Positions 6,495-7,367 of a DNA stretch of 7,367 nucleotides are shown here, one piece after another. How positions within the stretch are numbered: the stretch's first letter is position 1; each line of letters starts with the position of its first letter. The notes below the pieces were generated by a model. It did no database searches. It saw nothing but the letters and a program-made list of their open reading frames with translations, and was not told where the DNA came from. The stretch lies in contig USPM01000036.1 of assembly GCA_900556715.1 (NCBI GenBank), positions 1 to 7,367 of the forward strand. The letters are read 5' to 3'. The stretch is from an uncultured Megamonas sp. (GTDB taxonomy: Bacteria; Bacillota_C; Negativicutes; Selenomonadales; Selenomonadaceae). The translations under genes were made by a program, and so were the position numbers.

Positions 6495-6552
6495 AAACTC
6501 ATAGTAAATAGCTTTTTTTCTAAAAATTATATCAAGTATTTACTATGAGTTT
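6495..6552 (-). terminator. Terminator of the pst-phoU unit
   Basis: A perfect 16-bp stem, AAACTCATAGTAAATA on the minus strand (6537-6552) with its complement (6495-6510), encloses an unusually long 26-base loop. On the minus strand the T run continues from the stem end (GAGTTTTTTTATTG). It starts 18 bases after the phoU stop codon. The loop holds what looks like the phytase promoter. Confidence 0.85.
6526..6534 (-). promoter_or_regulatory. Extended -10 promoter of the phytase gene, inside a terminator loop
   Basis: The minus strand reads TGATATAAT, identical to the extended -10 box before the hemolysin III-family gene. It lies in the 26-base loop of the phoU terminator. Transcription would start near 6519, giving a leader of about 77 bases that holds only one arm of the hairpin and therefore would not terminate. 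No good -35 box is seen. Confidence 0.5.
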
Positions 6553-6570
6553 ATCTATATTCATTTTAAT

Positions 6571-7218
6571 TTATTTTAATTCATTTTTAACGATATAAAT
6601 AATCCATTCTGCTACATTTGTAGAATGGTCTGCTATACGTTCTACATATTTACCGATCATTAAATAATCAAGATATGATTTTACATTTTGCGGATTTTCT
6701 TTTATTAAATTAGCAATATCTTCACTAAAGTTTTTAAAATAATTATCTACTGTACTATCTGTTTCAATAATTTTTCTTGCTAAATCAACATCAGAATCCC
6801 TAAAACATTTTACACTATCAAAAACCATTTCACGCATTACATTTACCATTTCACCAAAATAATCCGGTAAATTAACAGGATTTTCTTTTGCTAAACTCAT
6901 AGTGTATTTAGAAATATCTCCACAATGGTCAGCCATGCGTTCAATATCACCAATCATTTTCATGATAGAGGCTATTTCACGCCAATCTGTAGCTACTGGT
7001 GCTTGAGTCAATACTAAACGCAAACATTTTTCATTGATATCATGTTCTGCTTTATTAAACCATATATCATTTTTTATGATTTTTTTGGCTAAAACTTCAT
7101 TTTTTTCAGCTAAATTGCCAATAACTTCATCTAAAGTCTCTTGAAGTTGTGCCCCCACCAACTCTACATCTCTAATCAAACATTCTAATTCATTTACATA
7201 ATTTATTCTATTAGCCAT
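6571..7218 (-). CDS. phoU: Phosphate transport system regulator PhoU
   Basis: A 215-residue all-helical cytoplasmic protein, the normal PhoU length, made of two similar three-helix bundles (about 1-108 and 118-215). Each carries the PhoU metal-site signature with an ExxxD core: DIERMADHCGDI (91-102) and YVERIADHSTNVAE (191-204). PhoU restrains the PstSCAB phosphate transporter and mediates its signalling to the PhoR-PhoB two-component system, so that the Pho regulon stays off when phosphate is plentiful. The ATG start at 7216-7218 is set by AAGGAGAT (7223-7230). A longer in-frame TTG start would contain that ribosome site within its first codons. It follows pstB by 33 bases and is the last gene of the unit, ending in a strong terminator. 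Intact. Confidence 0.95.
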   Translation of the reverse strand: MANRINYVNELECLIRDVELVGAQLQETLDEVIGNLAEKNEVLAKKIIKNDIWFNKAEHDINEKCLRLVLTQAPVATDWREIASIMKMIGDIERMADHCGDISKYTMSLAKENPVNLPDYFGEMVNVMREMVFDSVKCFRDSDVDLARKIIETDSTVDNYFKNFSEDIANLIKENPQNVKSYLDYLMIGKYVERIADHSTNVAEWIIYIVKNELK

Positions 7219-7222
7219 TTTT

Positions 7223-7230
7223 ATCTCCTT
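7223..7230 (-). promoter_or_regulatory. Ribosome site fixing the phoU start
   Basis: AAGGAGAT on the minus strand; the GGAG core ends six bases before the ATG at 7218. The upstream in-frame TTG (7231-7233) precedes the site and cannot use it. Confidence 0.8.
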
Positions 7231-7251
7231 CAAATAGAAAATACTACTAAA

Positions 7252-7367
7252 TCAACCAAATCTACCAGTGATATATTCTTCTGTTTTTGGATTTTTAGGA
7301 TTAGCGAATAATTCTGTAGTTTCTCCGTATTCGATTAACTCACCTAATAAGAAAAATGCTGTTTTAT
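7252..7367 (-). CDS. pstB: Phosphate ABC transporter ATP-binding protein PstB, C-terminal end (partial)
   Basis: The last 38 codons of an open frame that runs off the right edge. It was read by translating the minus strand from the edge to TGA at 7252-7254. The sequence contains [19 protein letters not shown] followed by a lysine/proline stretch and the ending [10 protein letters not shown]. This is the highly conserved tail of PstB (GELIE...T..LF..P....TE.YI.GR.G), the ATPase that powers high-affinity phosphate uptake at the inner membrane with PstS, PstC and PstA. The Walker and signature motifs lie outside the window. It is followed after 33 bases by phoU in the standard pstB-phoU order. 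Confidence 0.93.
   Translation of the reverse strand, partial: KTAFFLLGELIEYGETTELFANPKNPKTEEYITGRFG

Overview
Organism. The window is AT-rich, and every complete gene on it is on the minus strand. A secreted protein-tyrosine-phosphatase-like phytase of the Selenomonas ruminantium PhyA type, strong AAGGAG/GAGGTGAT ribosome sites and a two-subunit iron-sulfur serine dehydratase together point to a low-GC anaerobe of the Negativicutes (Selenomonadaceae). Megamonas is my best guess from AT content plus phytase. This is an inference; no marker gene here fixes the genus.

Layout, left to right. Bases 1-51 are the 3' end of the tmRNA gene (ssrA) on the plus strand, followed by its terminator (77-113). 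A second hairpin (131-164) ends the convergent minus-strand gene for an EamA/DMT-family exporter (192-1067). Then, reading leftward on the minus strand from a promoter near 4355-4384, comes a compact run of four genes. They are a small DUF697-like hydrophobic protein (3824-4324), serine dehydratase beta (sdaAB, 3122-3784), serine dehydratase alpha (sdaAA, 2235-3104) and a secreted family-18 glycoside hydrolase (1158-2204). Gaps are 39, 17 and 30 bases with no terminator seen between them, so they are probably one transcription unit. A hemolysin III/PAQR-type membrane protein (4490-5155) stands alone with its own extended -10 promoter and a good terminator. The right third is about phosphate: the end of pstB (7252-7367) and phoU (6571-7218) form the tail of a Pst operon, followed at once by the phytase gene (5405-6442).

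How the genes fit together. PstB and PhoU handle phosphate uptake and its control. The phytase would free phosphate from inositol phosphates outside the cell. The phytase promoter appears to lie inside the loop of the phoU terminator, so the two units are packed into the same bases. SdaAB/SdaAA turn L-serine into pyruvate and ammonia. The hydrolase, exporter and PAQR protein have no clear link to these pathways.

Start sites. For four genes (DUF697-like, hemolysin III, phytase, phoU) the longest open frame starts at a GTG or TTG upstream of, or inside, the ribosome site. I moved each start to the ATG that is correctly spaced from that site. No mobile element, CRISPR array or transposase was seen. 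There is no gene-free stretch over 300 bases; the longest, 5156-5404, holds a promoter and a weak terminator candidate.
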